Of a stretch of DNA of 53,542 nucleotides, positions 20,509 to 29,453 are shown piece after piece (the stretch's first letter is position 1; the number at the start of each line of letters is the position of its first letter). The position numbers were made by a program, and so were the translations under genes. Under the pieces are notes generated by a model. It worked only from the letters and a program-made list of their open reading frames with translations. It was not told the DNA's origin and made no database searches. Origin of the DNA: Chromatiales bacterium (lineage in GTDB: Bacteria; Pseudomonadota; Gammaproteobacteria; Steroidobacterales; GCA-2729495); the NCBI GenBank assembly GCA_020831895.1, contig JAFIFS010000033.1, positions 1 through 53,542 of the forward strand. Direction: 5' to 3'.

Positions 20509-21576
20509 TCAGGGCCTTCGTGACCTGCCCAGTACTTCGTCGACTTTCGCGGTGACGTCATCGAGCTCGATCAGCGCCATGACTCCGGGGTCGCGCACGC
20601 GCTGGCCCCAGCGAACCGTGCCGGGTTCCAGGCCAGCTGCCGCCAGGGCCTCCGGGTAGCGATCGACCACCAGGTCCTGGCAGGACCAGGGTCCGGTACG
20701 TAGCGGGTTCGAGCTTGCGTAAAGGCCGACCACGGGTGTTCCTGCAGCGGTGGCCATGTGCGCCGGGCCCGAATCGGGTGTGATCACCAGGTCCGACTCC
20801 GCGATCAGCGCCAGCAGCTGTTTCAGGCTGGTCCGCCCCACGAGGTCGACGGCGTCCTCGCCGACCGCTTCGGCGATCGTACTGCCGAAGTGCTGCTCCT
20901 CTGCGGTATTGGCCCCGGTCAGCACGATGCGCGCCCGGTGCGCCCTGGCCAGGTGCTGGCCAAGCGCGACCTGGCGTTCGACCGGCCAGTTCCGGTAGTT
21001 GCGCAGGCGCTGGCTGCTGCAGGGACTGATCACGCAAAGCGGTCGCCCGGAGACGCGCAGCGAAGCGGCGAATTCCCGATCGGCGGCGGACAGGGGTATA
21101 TCCCAGCGCAGCACGCGCTCCTGTATCCCCAGCGCCTGCGCGAAGCCGAACAGCCCCTCCATGACGTGTGGCTGCTGCTGGGGGGCGATGCGCCGGTTGG
21201 TGAACAACCACTGCCCATCCCGGGCCCGTGGACGATCAAAGCCCAGACGGAGATCAGCTGACACCAGCAGGCTGACGAGGTTCGCCCGCATCGATGCCTG
21301 CATGTGCAGCAGCAGCGGCCAGTGTCTGCCGCGCAACTCCTTCCTGAGTGCGCGGAGTCCGCGCCCGGGGCTGCGCTTGTCGTAGGTGATAAACTCGATG
21401 CCCGCGCAGCCTTCCAGCAGCGCGTGCTCGGTGCGGCCGATGATCCAGGTGATCCGGGTCTGCGGCCAGGCGGCCTGCAGCGTTCGAACCACCGGCAGCG
21501 TATGGCAGCAGTCACCAATCGCCGACAGCCGGACCAGGCAGAGCGAATCCGGCGGATTGGACAGGAAGGGGGGCAT
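20509..21576 (-). CDS. GT9-family glycosyltransferase, heptosyltransferase I-like
   Basis: A 355-residue GT9 protein with the family opening SLCLVRLSAIGDCCHTLPVV, a Rossmann C-terminal half with VISPCSSQRLRNYRNWPVE, and the sugar-nucleotide loop ITPDSGPAHMATAAGTPVVGLYASSNP. It most resembles enzymes transferring the first heptose onto Kdo (WaaC role), although WaaQ-type activity cannot be excluded. It converges with waaF (seven bases between stops) and diverges from the Kdo kinase, so this small block may have been inverted relative to relatives in which waaF and waaC are co-directional. Confidence 0.88.
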   Translation of the reverse strand: MPPFLSNPPDSLCLVRLSAIGDCCHTLPVVRTLQAAWPQTRITWIIGRTEHALLEGCAGIEFITYDKRSPGRGLRALRKELRGRHWPLLLHMQASMRANLVSLLVSADLRLGFDRPRARDGQWLFTNRRIAPQQQPHVMEGLFGFAQALGIQERVLRWDIPLSAADREFAASLRVSGRPLCVISPCSSQRLRNYRNWPVERQVALGQHLARAHRARIVLTGANTAEEQHFGSTIAEAVGEDAVDLVGRTSLKQLLALIAESDLVITPDSGPAHMATAAGTPVVGLYASSNPLRTGPWSCQDLVVDRYPEALAAAGLEPGTVRWGQRVRDPGVMALIELDDVTAKVDEVLGRSRRP

Positions 21577-21591
21577 CAGCGATCGTCAGGC

Positions 21592-22322
21592 ATGTCGAGA
21601 GGGGCGCTGGTTGGGCGATCCTATACGATGACCGCTGGGTCAGCCAGCCAGCACCCGCGCTGTTCGATCCAGCCAGCTGGCCGGAGGCAAGGCCTGTCGG
21701 TGGCAGCGGGGGAGGTCGCGGTACGACGCTTCTGATCAGCCACCAGGGTGATCAGTGGGTGCTGCGCCATTACCGCCGCGGTGGCGTGCTGCGCGGGCTC
21801 CTCGGTGACCGCTTCCTGTGGCAGGGTGGATTCCGGACGCGGGCTTTCCGCGAATGGGCGCTGCTTGCCGAGCTGTGCTCACGCGGGTTGCCGGTGCCGG
21901 AGCCGGTCGCTGCAGGCTGGTGTCGCCAGGGCATGGTCTACCGTGCGGACCTGATCACGCGCCGGCTTGCCGGTGTTTCGGCCTGGTCGGACCTGTTGCT
22001 GAGCGGGGCCTGCGAGGCGCGTGACTGGCGCGCCGTAGGTTACAGCATTGGCCGTTTCCATGCCCAGGGTGTCTGGCATGCGGACCTCAACGCACACAAC
22101 ATCCAGCTGGACCGCTCAGGCCGGGTGTTCCTGCTCGATTTCGACCGCAGCCGCCTGCGTCCACCCGCGGCCGGCTGGCAACAGGCCAACCTGGCCCGGC
22201 TGGCGCGCTCGCTGGACAAGCTGCGTCGCCAGGCAGCAGCCGGTATCGGGCGCTCGCACTGGCCTGAGCTGCTGGCCGGTTACTCGCGGGGACAAAACGT
22301 GAGGCCCGGGCCTCAGAGGTAA
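21592..22322 (+). CDS. kdkA: 3-deoxy-D-manno-octulosonic acid (Kdo) kinase, 5' end disrupted or non-canonical
   Basis: KdkA phosphorylates the single Kdo residue of the LPS inner core at the inner membrane. The frame encodes ALFDPASWPE, GRGTTLLISHQGDQWVLRHYRRGG, GLPVPEPVAAGW, and the kinase catalytic loop WHADLNAHNIQLD with FLLDFDRSR. The conserved region begins near 21615, but this frame has no ATG, GTG or TTG between the stop at 21450-21452 and the GTG at 21759, which is inside the conserved domain. The ATG at 21592 is one frame off. A single extra G in the run 21601-21604 would join it, giving MSRGGAGWAILYDDRW. ATC 21582, behind AGGAAGGGGG, is another option. The 3' end overlaps lpxL by ten bases. 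Confidence 0.82.
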
Positions 22323-23245
22323 GGGTCGGGCAGCGGGGGCGGGCGTCCCTTGAAGCGGCGGTGAACCCAGTAGTACTGGTCCGGTGCGCCGCGTATGTGC
22401 TCTTCAAGCACACTGTTAACACGTGCCGCATCAGCCTCCGGCGACTCGCCGGGAAAGTTGTTCAGCGCCGGCAGGAACTTCGCATCGTAGCCGCTTCCAT
22501 CGGCGCGCCGACGAGGCAGGTAGGGGACTACCGGCGACTTGCTCAGGCGCACCAGCTGTGTCAGCGCCGTGTTGGTCATTGCCGGCTCCCCGCAGAAGTC
22601 GACCAGAGCACTGTACTTGCGCCGGTGCGCCTGATCGGGCGCATACCACAGCGGTACGCCGGCCTTCAGCGTGCGCAGCAGCTGGCGCATGTTGTCCTTG
22701 GGAATCAGGTGACGAACGGCGCGCAACCGCCCGCGGCGCAGCAGCTCGTCGATCAGCAGGTTGCTGTTCGGCCGGTAGAGCGCGGCCATCTCGGGCACCC
22801 GCTGCCTGACTACGCGCCCGGTCAGTTCCGTCGCGGAGAAATGGCCGCTGAGCAGAATCACGCCGTGACCCTTTGCCATGGCCGCCTCGAGGTGCTCCAG
22901 CCCCTCGATGTGCACGAGCCTGGCCAGCCGCCTGTCGCTGGCCCACCAGCCCATGCCCAGCTCGAACAGCGCGATGCCCAGTGAGCCGAAATGACGCCGG
23001 AGCAGCCGTTCGCGGGCCGGCGCGTCGAGGTCGGGAAAGCACAGGTACAGGTTGCGTCCGGCAATTTGGCGCCGCGCGGGCAGGGCGCGGTAGAGCAGCG
23101 CGCCCAGCCCCCGGCCGAGGACCAGCTGGGCGGGCAGGGGCAGCAGGCAGGCCAGCCGCAGGAGGCCCAGGCCGGCCCAGATCGGCCAGTACCGGGGCGC
23201 AGCGAAGCGGTACAGGGGAACCGGAGGGTCGTGTTTCGTGTCCAT
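22313..23245 (-). CDS. Lipid A biosynthesis acyltransferase (LpxL/HtrB family)
   Basis: These inner-membrane enzymes add a secondary acyl chain to Kdo-lipid A. The protein (310 residues from the ATG at 23243-23245; a GTG lies one codon earlier) has one N-terminal hydrophobic helix (about 22-48). The catalytic HX4E motif is in [37 protein letters not shown] and the terminal [14 protein letters not shown] are typical of the family. Lauroyl versus myristoyl preference cannot be read from sequence. It converges on kdkA with a ten-base overlap and diverges from htpX. Confidence 0.93.
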   Translation of the reverse strand: MDTKHDPPVPLYRFAAPRYWPIWAGLGLLRLACLLPLPAQLVLGRGLGALLYRALPARRQIAGRNLYLCFPDLDAPARERLLRRHFGSLGIALFELGMGWWASDRRLARLVHIEGLEHLEAAMAKGHGVILLSGHFSATELTGRVVRQRVPEMAALYRPNSNLLIDELLRRGRLRAVRHLIPKDNMRQLLRTLKAGVPLWYAPDQAHRRKYSALVDFCGEPAMTNTALTQLVRLSKSPVVPYLPRRRADGSGYDAKFLPALNNFPGESPEADAARVNSVLEEHIRGAPDQYYWVHRRFKGRPPPLPDPYL

Positions 23246-23314
23246 CACCGGGTGTGTCCCCGCCGCATTGCCTGCCGCGCTGCGGCCAGGAGGCCGGGTT
23301 TACGGCCGCGTGAA

Positions 23315-23343
23315 CTTGAAAAGCGTTGCGCGGATCCCACTAG
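23315..23343 (+). promoter_or_regulatory. Candidate sigma-32 promoter of htpX
   Basis: CTTGAAAA (23315-23322) and CCCACTAG (23336-23343) are separated by 14 bases counted from CTTGAAA. This matches the sigma-32 -35 box exactly and resembles the CCCCATnT -10 box. The start codon is 30 bases further on. E. coli htpX is known to be heat-induced. Confidence 0.6.
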
Positions 23344-23372
23344 AATATGCACGGTTCTTTCGGAGGCTGGCT

Positions 23373-24269
23373 GTGAAAAGAGTAGTCCTGTTCCTGGCGA
23401 CCAACATCGCGATACTGCTTGTGCTGTCGATCGCCTGGGCCGTGCTGTCGACGGCATTCGGGTTTGGCCCCTACCTCGACGAGCAGGGGATCAATTATGG
23501 CAGCCTGCTGGTGTTTTCCGCAGTGTTCGGCTTCGGCGGCGCGCTCATCTCGCTCGCGATGTCCAAGAGCATCGCCAAGTGGACCACGCGCGCTCAGGTG
23601 ATCACCCAGCCGCGTAACGGCACCGAGGCCTGGCTGCTCAGCACGGTGCAGCGCCAGGCCCAGCAGGCCGGCATCAGGATGCCCGAGGTGGCGATCTACC
23701 AGGCGCCGGAGCCCAATGCCTTCGCGACTGGCGCGCGGCGCAATGCCGCCCTTGTGGCCGTGAGCACCGGGCTTCTGCAGAACATGCGCCAGAACGAGGT
23801 CGAAGCCGTGCTGGCGCACGAGGTTTCGCATGTGGCTAACGGTGACATGGTCACGCTGACGTTGATCCAGGGGGTCGTCAACACCTTCGTGATCTTCATT
23901 TCGCGCGTGATCGGCATGATCGTGGACCGGGTAGTGTTCCGCAACGAACGCGGCCACGGCCCTGGTTTCTGGATCACCGCGATCGTCGCGCAGGTCTTGC
24001 TCGGCATACTGGCCAGCATCATCGTGATGTGGTTCTCACGCCAGCGCGAGTACCGCGCCGACGCGGGTGGTGCCCACCTGGCAGGCCGTGAGAACATGAT
24101 CGCGGCGCTGGAGCGGCTCAAGGGCAACTCGCCGGGCCAGCTCCCGGATGCGCTGCAGGCCTTCGGCATATCTGGTGGCGGCCGCCGGGCCCAGTTCGCC
24201 CGGCTGTTCAGTTCACACCCGCCGCTGGACGACCGTATTCGCGCGCTTCGCGAGCAGCGCCTGGGCTGA
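23373..24269 (+). CDS. htpX: Membrane zinc metalloprotease HtpX
   Basis: HtpX degrades misfolded inner-membrane proteins together with FtsH. From the GTG at 23373 (GGAGG six bases upstream) the protein has 298 residues beginning [15 protein letters not shown], aligning with E. coli HtpX (293). Landmarks are two N-terminal membrane helices, [16 protein letters not shown], the zinc site HEVSH (149-153), two further membrane helices, and the downstream Glu ligand in [15 protein letters not shown]. The frame is open further 5' to 23238 but that part overlaps the promoter. It converges with the M14 lipoprotein gene, five bases between stops. Confidence 0.96.
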   Translation: MKRVVLFLATNIAILLVLSIAWAVLSTAFGFGPYLDEQGINYGSLLVFSAVFGFGGALISLAMSKSIAKWTTRAQVITQPRNGTEAWLLSTVQRQAQQAGIRMPEVAIYQAPEPNAFATGARRNAALVAVSTGLLQNMRQNEVEAVLAHEVSHVANGDMVTLTLIQGVVNTFVIFISRVIGMIVDRVVFRNERGHGPGFWITAIVAQVLLGILASIIVMWFSRQREYRADAGGAHLAGRENMIAALERLKGNSPGQLPDALQAFGISGGGRRAQFARLFSSHPPLDDRIRALREQRLG

Positions 24270-24274
24270 GGTTC

Positions 24275-25486
24275 TCACTCCTCGCCGTCGCTGAGACCGT
24301 CGTCCCACGATGACTGCAGCCCCGGGCCGGCCTCCGTGGCCCGCCCGGCGGCCACCCGGCTGACGTCGGCCATGTCGGTTTCAACGGCGATATTGAAGGC
24401 AGCGAAGCCCGGCATCACGACCTGGTTCAGCGCCATGCCGACGACCTTGCCGCTGATCGTCGCGTAGATGATGTTCTGCTCGCTGGATACCGGGTCCGTC
24501 ACGATACCGAGCACGTCCCCGATCTCGACCCGCTGTCCTAGCTGCGTGACGGTGAGCAGGATGCCGCCATGGTCGGCGCGGATCCAGCTGGACCGGTAGT
24601 AGACGGGCTCGCCGGCTGGCAGCGGGCTGTCCCCCGGCAGCATGCCCAGCGCATCGAGCAGCCTGAACACGCCGGCGACTCCCTCGTTCACCTTTGCCGC
24701 ATCCACCCGCATCGGTTCACCGGCCTCCAGCGTAACGGCGGGAATGCCCGCGTCCGTGGCTGCGCGGCGCAGCGAGCCATCCGGGCCCGGGCTGTGCAGC
24801 AGGACGATGTCCCCGAAGCCCTCGCTGAGATCGCGCACCTCGGCGTTCGACAGGTCGGCGCGGAGCTGCGGCAGGTTGGTACGGTTCAGCGACCCGGTAT
24901 GGATGTCGACCAGTGCATCGCAGTGGCGGATCACGTTGTCAAAAAGCGACCACGCGATGCGCGAGGCAGCGCTCCCGTTTGCATTTCCGGGAAAGAAGCG
25001 GTTGAGGTCACGCCGGTCGGGCAGATAGCGCGACCCGCGCCTGAAGCCATGCAGGTTGACGATTGGAAGCCCGACGACGGTGCCGGAGAGCGATCCGGGT
25101 TCGATCTCGTGCAGCACCCTGCGCACGATCTCGATGCCATTGAGCTCATCACCGTGGACCGCGGCTGTGAGGCAGAGCACAGGACCCGCGCCCGACCCGT
25201 GCGCCACGAGCACGGGCGTGTCGGTACTCGTGCCCTCGAACGAGATTCCGGCTGACCAGGCAAGTTGCCGGAAGGACCCCGGCGGTACCATCCGGTCAAG
25301 CAGCGCCAGTTCGCTCGCGCCCTCACCGCTGCCGACCAGCGGCCCAGCTACGGGCTGGGATCCGGATGACGCCGCTGCCGTTCCCGGGACGGGCTCTGTC
25401 AAGGCGGACGCATTAGACGCCTCGCCTGGCGTACACGCGGCAAGAAGGAATCCAGCCAGCAGCAGCAGGGTTACGGGCCGGTACAC
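24275..25486 (-). CDS. Periplasmic lipoprotein of the succinylglutamate desuccinylase/aspartoacylase (M14) family
   Basis: A 403-residue protein from the GTG at 25484-25486 (a TTG at 25516 is less likely). The N-terminus is a lipoprotein signal with lipobox LLAAC. An M14-like zinc hydrolase domain follows: TAAVHGDELNG gives the first His and Glu ligands, DIHTGS the second His, and DLNRFFPG is a family signature. The C-terminal beta domain (HGGILLTVTQLGQRVEIGDVLG) resembles that of AstE/AspA-type enzymes. The substrate is unknown. The lipoprotein signal argues against the cytoplasmic arginine-degradation role of AstE and suggests action on an envelope amide. Confidence 0.85.
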   Translation of the reverse strand: MYRPVTLLLLAGFLLAACTPGEASNASALTEPVPGTAAASSGSQPVAGPLVGSGEGASELALLDRMVPPGSFRQLAWSAGISFEGTSTDTPVLVAHGSGAGPVLCLTAAVHGDELNGIEIVRRVLHEIEPGSLSGTVVGLPIVNLHGFRRGSRYLPDRRDLNRFFPGNANGSAASRIAWSLFDNVIRHCDALVDIHTGSLNRTNLPQLRADLSNAEVRDLSEGFGDIVLLHSPGPDGSLRRAATDAGIPAVTLEAGEPMRVDAAKVNEGVAGVFRLLDALGMLPGDSPLPAGEPVYYRSSWIRADHGGILLTVTQLGQRVEIGDVLGIVTDPVSSEQNIIYATISGKVVGMALNQVVMPGFAAFNIAVETDMADVSRVAAGRATEAGPGLQSSWDDGLSDGEE

Positions 25487-25718
25487 GACTCCATCCGGAA
25501 CAGAGTTGAACTGCAACGCTAGTCGAGCCCAGTTTTTTTTCCTGTGATCGGCGGCAAGGTTTCACCCGGCCGCGGCAGTGCGCCTTGCCCTGCCTGTGTG
25601 ATCGTCGCATTAGAGGCGGGCCGGGCTCAAGGTCCAGGCTAGCGTAAATCGTGCGGCCGTCCTTGCGCCGCGAAGGCCTTTGAGCTAAGAAGAATCCGTG
25701 CTTCCGACGGGGAGAGCC

Positions 25719-27425
25719 ATGCGCCTGCCTTCACGCTGTCTTTATGCCGCCTGCCTGCTGTTCGCGGCCCTGCCGCTGCATGCCGAGCTGCCCCGACCGC
25801 CCGGGCTCGAACCGGAGATCGGCTTCTGGAGGCACATTTTCACCGGCGTCACGACCGAGCAGGCGGTGATCCATGACAACCGCCACCTGGGCATCGTCTA
25901 CACCACCATCGAGTTGCCCAGGGGGCTTTCACCGGCCGAGCGCAGCCAGCGCCGCGAACAGGTGGTCCGGGAGTACAGCGAGATCCTCACGCGCCTGGCC
26001 AGCGGCCGGCGCAGTGGTCTCAGCGCCGAGGAACGGCGTGTGCTGGCGCTCTGGGGAGAAGAGGTCAGCAACGACGAGCTGCGGGAGGCGGCGCGCAGGG
26101 TGCGCATACAGCAAGGCCTGTCGGACCGTTTCGAGCAGGGTCTCGTGCGCGCCGGCCAGTGGCGGGTCCATATCCGGGAAAGCCTGCGCACGCACGGTGT
26201 GCCGCTCGCACTCGATGCACTGCCGCATGTCGAGTCATCCTTCGACCCGAACGCAGGTTCACATGCCGGCGCACTCGGGCTCTGGCAATTCATGGCCGGA
26301 ACCGGCCGCCAGTACATGCGGGTGGACGACGTGCTGGACGAGCGGCGGGACCCGTATCGATCCAGTGAAGCCGCGGCGCGCCTGCTGCGCGACAATCATG
26401 CCGAGCTTGGCTCCTGGCCGGTGGCCATCACCGCATACAACCACGGCGTCGGCGGCATGCGCCGTGCGTTGCGCGAGATGGGCACCGATGACATCGAGAC
26501 GATCGTTCGCCAGTACAGTGGTCCGCGCTTCGGATTCGCCTCGCGCAATTTCTATGTCTCGCTGCTCGCTGCCTACGAGGCCGACCGCAATGCGGAGCAT
26601 TATTTCGGCGCCGTGCGCCCAGCCAGCCCGCGCCCGGCAGCCGTCGTCGTCATGTCGGACTACATCTCTGTCGATGTGCTCGAGCAGGCGCTGGGCCTCC
26701 CTCGCGCAGCGCTGCGTGAGTACAACCCGGCGCTGCTTGGCAGCGTCTGGCAGGGGCGCAAGCACGTGCCCCGCGGGTATGCGCTGCGCCTCCCGCAGGG
26801 GCAGCTGCAGGGTTCCGCCGACCAGCTGCTTGCCTCGGTGCCACCGTCGGCGCGCTTCCGCAACCAGGTTCCCGATGCCCTGCACAGTGTCCGCCCGGGC
26901 GAGAGTCTCTCGGTTATCGCGCGGCGCTACAACACCTCCGTGGCCGAGCTGGCGCGCCTGAACGGACTGGACAATCGCCACCTGATCCGCGCCGGTCAGC
27001 AGCTGCGGCTGCCCGGCGCACAGGCGGCACCTGCGGTGGCCTCCGCCGCACCGCCTGCTGCAGGTGGGACGGTCGGCACCTATGTCGTTCGGCCCGGTGA
27101 CTCGCTCAGCCTCATCGCAACCCGGACCGGTGTGCCTGTCGGAACTCTGGCTGCTCTCAATGGCATCAGTGATGCGCACCTGATCCGGCCCGGACAAGAG
27201 CTGCGTCTCGGAAGCAGCGGGGCAGAAACGGGTCCTGCGATCTACGTGGTCCGGCGCGGCGACTCGCTGAGCCGTATCGCCGAGCGTACAGGCATACCGG
27301 TGGCGACCCTGATGTCGCTGAACGGCCTGCCTGATGCCCACCGGATCTTCGTTGGCCAGAGACTCAGGCTGCGGGCCGACGCGCCGTCTTCCCTGGTGCG
27401 GCTTGCCGCCGAGGGCCAGCAATGA
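25719..27425 (+). CDS. mltD: Membrane-bound lytic murein transglycosylase D-like protein with LysM repeats
   Basis: Cleaves the glycan strands of peptidoglycan. From the ATG at 25719 (GGGGAGAG just upstream) the 568-residue protein has a signal peptide ending LPLHA. The SLT domain has its catalytic Glu at about 172 in LPHVESSFDPNAG, followed by GALGLWQFM and AYNHGVGGM. Three clear LysM repeats follow (about 388-432, 454-497, 509-552), each beginning with a RPGESLS/RPGDSLS/RRGDSLS block. A weaker LysM-like segment precedes them. E. coli MltD has two LysM repeats and a lipobox; no lipobox is seen here. An upstream GTG (25698) lies before the RBS and is unlikely. Confidence 0.93.
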   Translation: MRLPSRCLYAACLLFAALPLHAELPRPPGLEPEIGFWRHIFTGVTTEQAVIHDNRHLGIVYTTIELPRGLSPAERSQRREQVVREYSEILTRLASGRRSGLSAEERRVLALWGEEVSNDELREAARRVRIQQGLSDRFEQGLVRAGQWRVHIRESLRTHGVPLALDALPHVESSFDPNAGSHAGALGLWQFMAGTGRQYMRVDDVLDERRDPYRSSEAAARLLRDNHAELGSWPVAITAYNHGVGGMRRALREMGTDDIETIVRQYSGPRFGFASRNFYVSLLAAYEADRNAEHYFGAVRPASPRPAAVVVMSDYISVDVLEQALGLPRAALREYNPALLGSVWQGRKHVPRGYALRLPQGQLQGSADQLLASVPPSARFRNQVPDALHSVRPGESLSVIARRYNTSVAELARLNGLDNRHLIRAGQQLRLPGAQAAPAVASAAPPAAGGTVGTYVVRPGDSLSLIATRTGVPVGTLAALNGISDAHLIRPGQELRLGSSGAETGPAIYVVRRGDSLSRIAERTGIPVATLMSLNGLPDAHRIFVGQRLRLRADAPSSLVRLAAEGQQ

Positions 27426-27937
27426 TCTCCCGCCGGCCGGTCCTTGCCGCCCTCGGCGGGCTGCTGGTCGCGCCCCTGCTGCCGCGTGAGGGGGCTGCCG
27501 CTGCCCGGCTGCCGATGGCCGATCGGGTGCTGGTCGAGAAGTCGGAGCGGCGCCTCATGCTGCTCAGGGGTGATGAGGTCCTGCGCGAGATGAGGATCAA
27601 CCTTGGCCTGAGGCCGACAGGGCACAAGGAACGCGAGGGGGATTTTCGCACCCCCGAGGGGGATTACCTGCTGGTAGAGCGGAACCGGAACAGCGATTTC
27701 TTCCTGTCCATACGTGTTTCCTACCCAGATGCGCAGGACATCGCCCGGGCCCGGCGCAATGGCTGGAACCCCGGCGGACAGATCATGGTGCATGGTCAGC
27801 CCAACCGGCCGAGCCGCCCGCCGCAGCACTACCGCAACCGTGACTGGACTGATGGCTGCATCGCGCTCAGCAACAGCGACATGGTCGACTTCTGGCTGAT
27901 GACCCGGGAGTTCTCTCCCATTCGCATCCTGCCCTGA
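27422..27937 (+). CDS. L,D-transpeptidase (YkuD domain), exported
   Basis: A 171-residue protein with an N-terminal export signal containing SRRPVLAALGG (a possible Tat-type twin arginine). The YkuD catalytic domain includes INLGLRPTGHKEREGD, MVHGQPN (conserved His) and WTDGCIALSNSDM, where C146 is the nucleophile. Such enzymes form 3-3 cross-links or attach proteins to peptidoglycan. The variant with HGxP...DGCIAL resembles ErfK/YafK-type proteins. Its ATG overlaps the stop of mltD (ATGA), so a murein-cleaving and a murein-joining enzyme are translationally coupled. Confidence 0.92.
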   Translation: MISRRPVLAALGGLLVAPLLPREGAAAARLPMADRVLVEKSERRLMLLRGDEVLREMRINLGLRPTGHKEREGDFRTPEGDYLLVERNRNSDFFLSIRVSYPDAQDIARARRNGWNPGGQIMVHGQPNRPSRPPQHYRNRDWTDGCIALSNSDMVDFWLMTREFSPIRILP

Positions 27938-27941
27938 AGAA

Positions 27942-29321
27942 GTGCCAGCTGCCGGACAGGCTCCCGTATACGTCGAGGTGATGCCAGAGGGCAGCCTCGA
28001 AGTCCTCTCGCGCCAGGAAGTCGAGCGTCTGCGCAGTGCCGGCGATGGCGGTCAGAACGAGATGCTGCGCCGCTGTGCACTGGCAGTCCTGAACACTGGC
28101 CACAAGACCGATGATACCCGCGCAGTGCTGGCGCGCTATCGCGATTTCGCCATCGATATCGTGCAGCAGGACCGGGGCGTCAAGCTGGCACTGTCCAACC
28201 CGCCGTCCCAGGCCTTTGTCGATGGCCAGATGATCCGTGGCATCCGCGAGCTTCTGTTTGCCGTACTTCGGGATGTCGTTTACTGCAGTGGCCAGCTGCT
28301 CTCGGGCGATGGTGTCGATCTTTCCACCAGCGAGGGCATCACGAACGCAGTGTTCCTGATCCTGCGCAATGCCGGCGCGATCCGCGCCGGAACCGACACC
28401 GACCTCGTGGTCTGCTGGGGAGGGCATGCCATCAGCCGGGAGGAATACGACTATTCCAAGCAGGTCGGTTACCAGCTTGGCCTGCGCAAGCTGAATGTCT
28501 GCACAGGCTGTGGCGGCGGGGCAATGAAGGGGCCGATGAAGGGTGCCGCGATTGCACATGCCAAGCAGCGCGTGCGCGACGGACGCTACCTGGGGTTGAC
28601 TGAGCCCACCATCATCGCCGCCGAGTCCCCGAACCCGATCGTCAACGAGCTGGTCATCCTGCCCGACATGGAGAAGCGGCTCGAGGCCTTCGTCCGTGTC
28701 GCGCATGCGATCGTGATTTTTCCGGGCGGTGCGGGTACTGCCGAGGAGATACTTTTCCTGCTCGGGATACTCAGTCACCCGGACAATCAGGAGCTTCCCT
28801 TTCCCCTGGTGCTGACCGGCCCGGAGAGCAGCCGGGGCTACCTCGAGATGATCGACAGCTTCATCCTCAAGGCGCTGGGCCCCGGGGCGCAGCGCCATTA
28901 CCGGGTCATCGTAGGGGATCCGGATGCGGTCGCGGCCGACGTCGCCGGGGCCTGCGCCAGCGTGCGGCGGTTCCGGCGGGAACATTCCGATGCCTACTTC
29001 TTCAACTGGCGCTTGCGCGTCGAATCGGTGTTCCAGCAGCCGTTCGTGGCCACCCATGAGTCCATGGAGCAGCTGGCGCTCACCCGTGACCTGCCCCGCC
29101 ATGAGCTGGCCGCCAATCTTCGCCGGGTGTTCTCCGGCATCGTCAGTGGCAACATCCGGGTCGAGGGCCAGCAGGCGATAGAGGCCCGCGGTCCGTTCCA
29201 GATCCGCGGCGAGGCCGAGCTGATGGGCGAAATCGACCACGTTCTGCAGGCCTTTGTCCGGGAGCAACGGATGAGTCTTTCCGGCCGCGCCTACCAGCCC
29301 TGCTATCGCGTTATCGTGTGA
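27942..29321 (+). CDS. ppnN: Pyrimidine/purine-nucleotide 5'-monophosphate nucleosidase PpnN (LOG family)
   Basis: PpnN cleaves nucleoside monophosphates to base plus ribose 5-phosphate and in E. coli is activated by (p)ppGpp. The 459 residues begin at a GTG four bases after the transpeptidase stop. An N-terminal domain has LNTGHKTDD and NPPSQAFVDGQ. The central Rossmann LOG domain has CWGGHAISREEY, CTGCGGGAMKGPMKGA and the phosphate-binding PGGAGTAEE motif. A C-terminal domain follows. Length equals E. coli YgdH (454). Nothing ties it functionally to the cell-wall genes upstream besides co-direction. Confidence 0.94.
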   Translation: MPAAGQAPVYVEVMPEGSLEVLSRQEVERLRSAGDGGQNEMLRRCALAVLNTGHKTDDTRAVLARYRDFAIDIVQQDRGVKLALSNPPSQAFVDGQMIRGIRELLFAVLRDVVYCSGQLLSGDGVDLSTSEGITNAVFLILRNAGAIRAGTDTDLVVCWGGHAISREEYDYSKQVGYQLGLRKLNVCTGCGGGAMKGPMKGAAIAHAKQRVRDGRYLGLTEPTIIAAESPNPIVNELVILPDMEKRLEAFVRVAHAIVIFPGGAGTAEEILFLLGILSHPDNQELPFPLVLTGPESSRGYLEMIDSFILKALGPGAQRHYRVIVGDPDAVAADVAGACASVRRFRREHSDAYFFNWRLRVESVFQQPFVATHESMEQLALTRDLPRHELAANLRRVFSGIVSGNIRVEGQQAIEARGPFQIRGEAELMGEIDHVLQAFVREQRMSLSGRAYQPCYRVIV

Positions 29322-29323
29322 AC

Positions 29324-29340
29324 TGCCGCAACTTGCGGCA
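29324..29340 (+). terminator. Weak hairpin after ppnN
   Basis: TGCCGCAACTTGCGGCA is a perfect inverted repeat (eight-base arms around one central base) starting two bases after the ppnN stop. Only TT follows, so it is a poor rho-independent terminator. It may pause transcription or protect the 3' end. Confidence 0.35.
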
Positions 29341-29453
29341 TTCAGGCCGGGCCTGGGCGGCGCGGCTGACGAAGTGCTGTGATGCAGTTCCTCGCGCCTG
29401 TCCCGGGCCGCGCAGAGAATGCACCGACGCAGGAACAGTCGGGAGTATCCCGG

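Noticed and set aside
25533..25540. Run of eight T in the mltD upstream gap considered as a terminator
   Set aside because: No GC-rich hairpin directly precedes it on either strand, and it lies between divergent genes where no transcript should end.
26880..27380. Three similar LysM units considered as a DNA repeat
   Set aside because: The similarity is at protein level; the DNA has diverged and it is an ordinary tandem domain array inside one gene.
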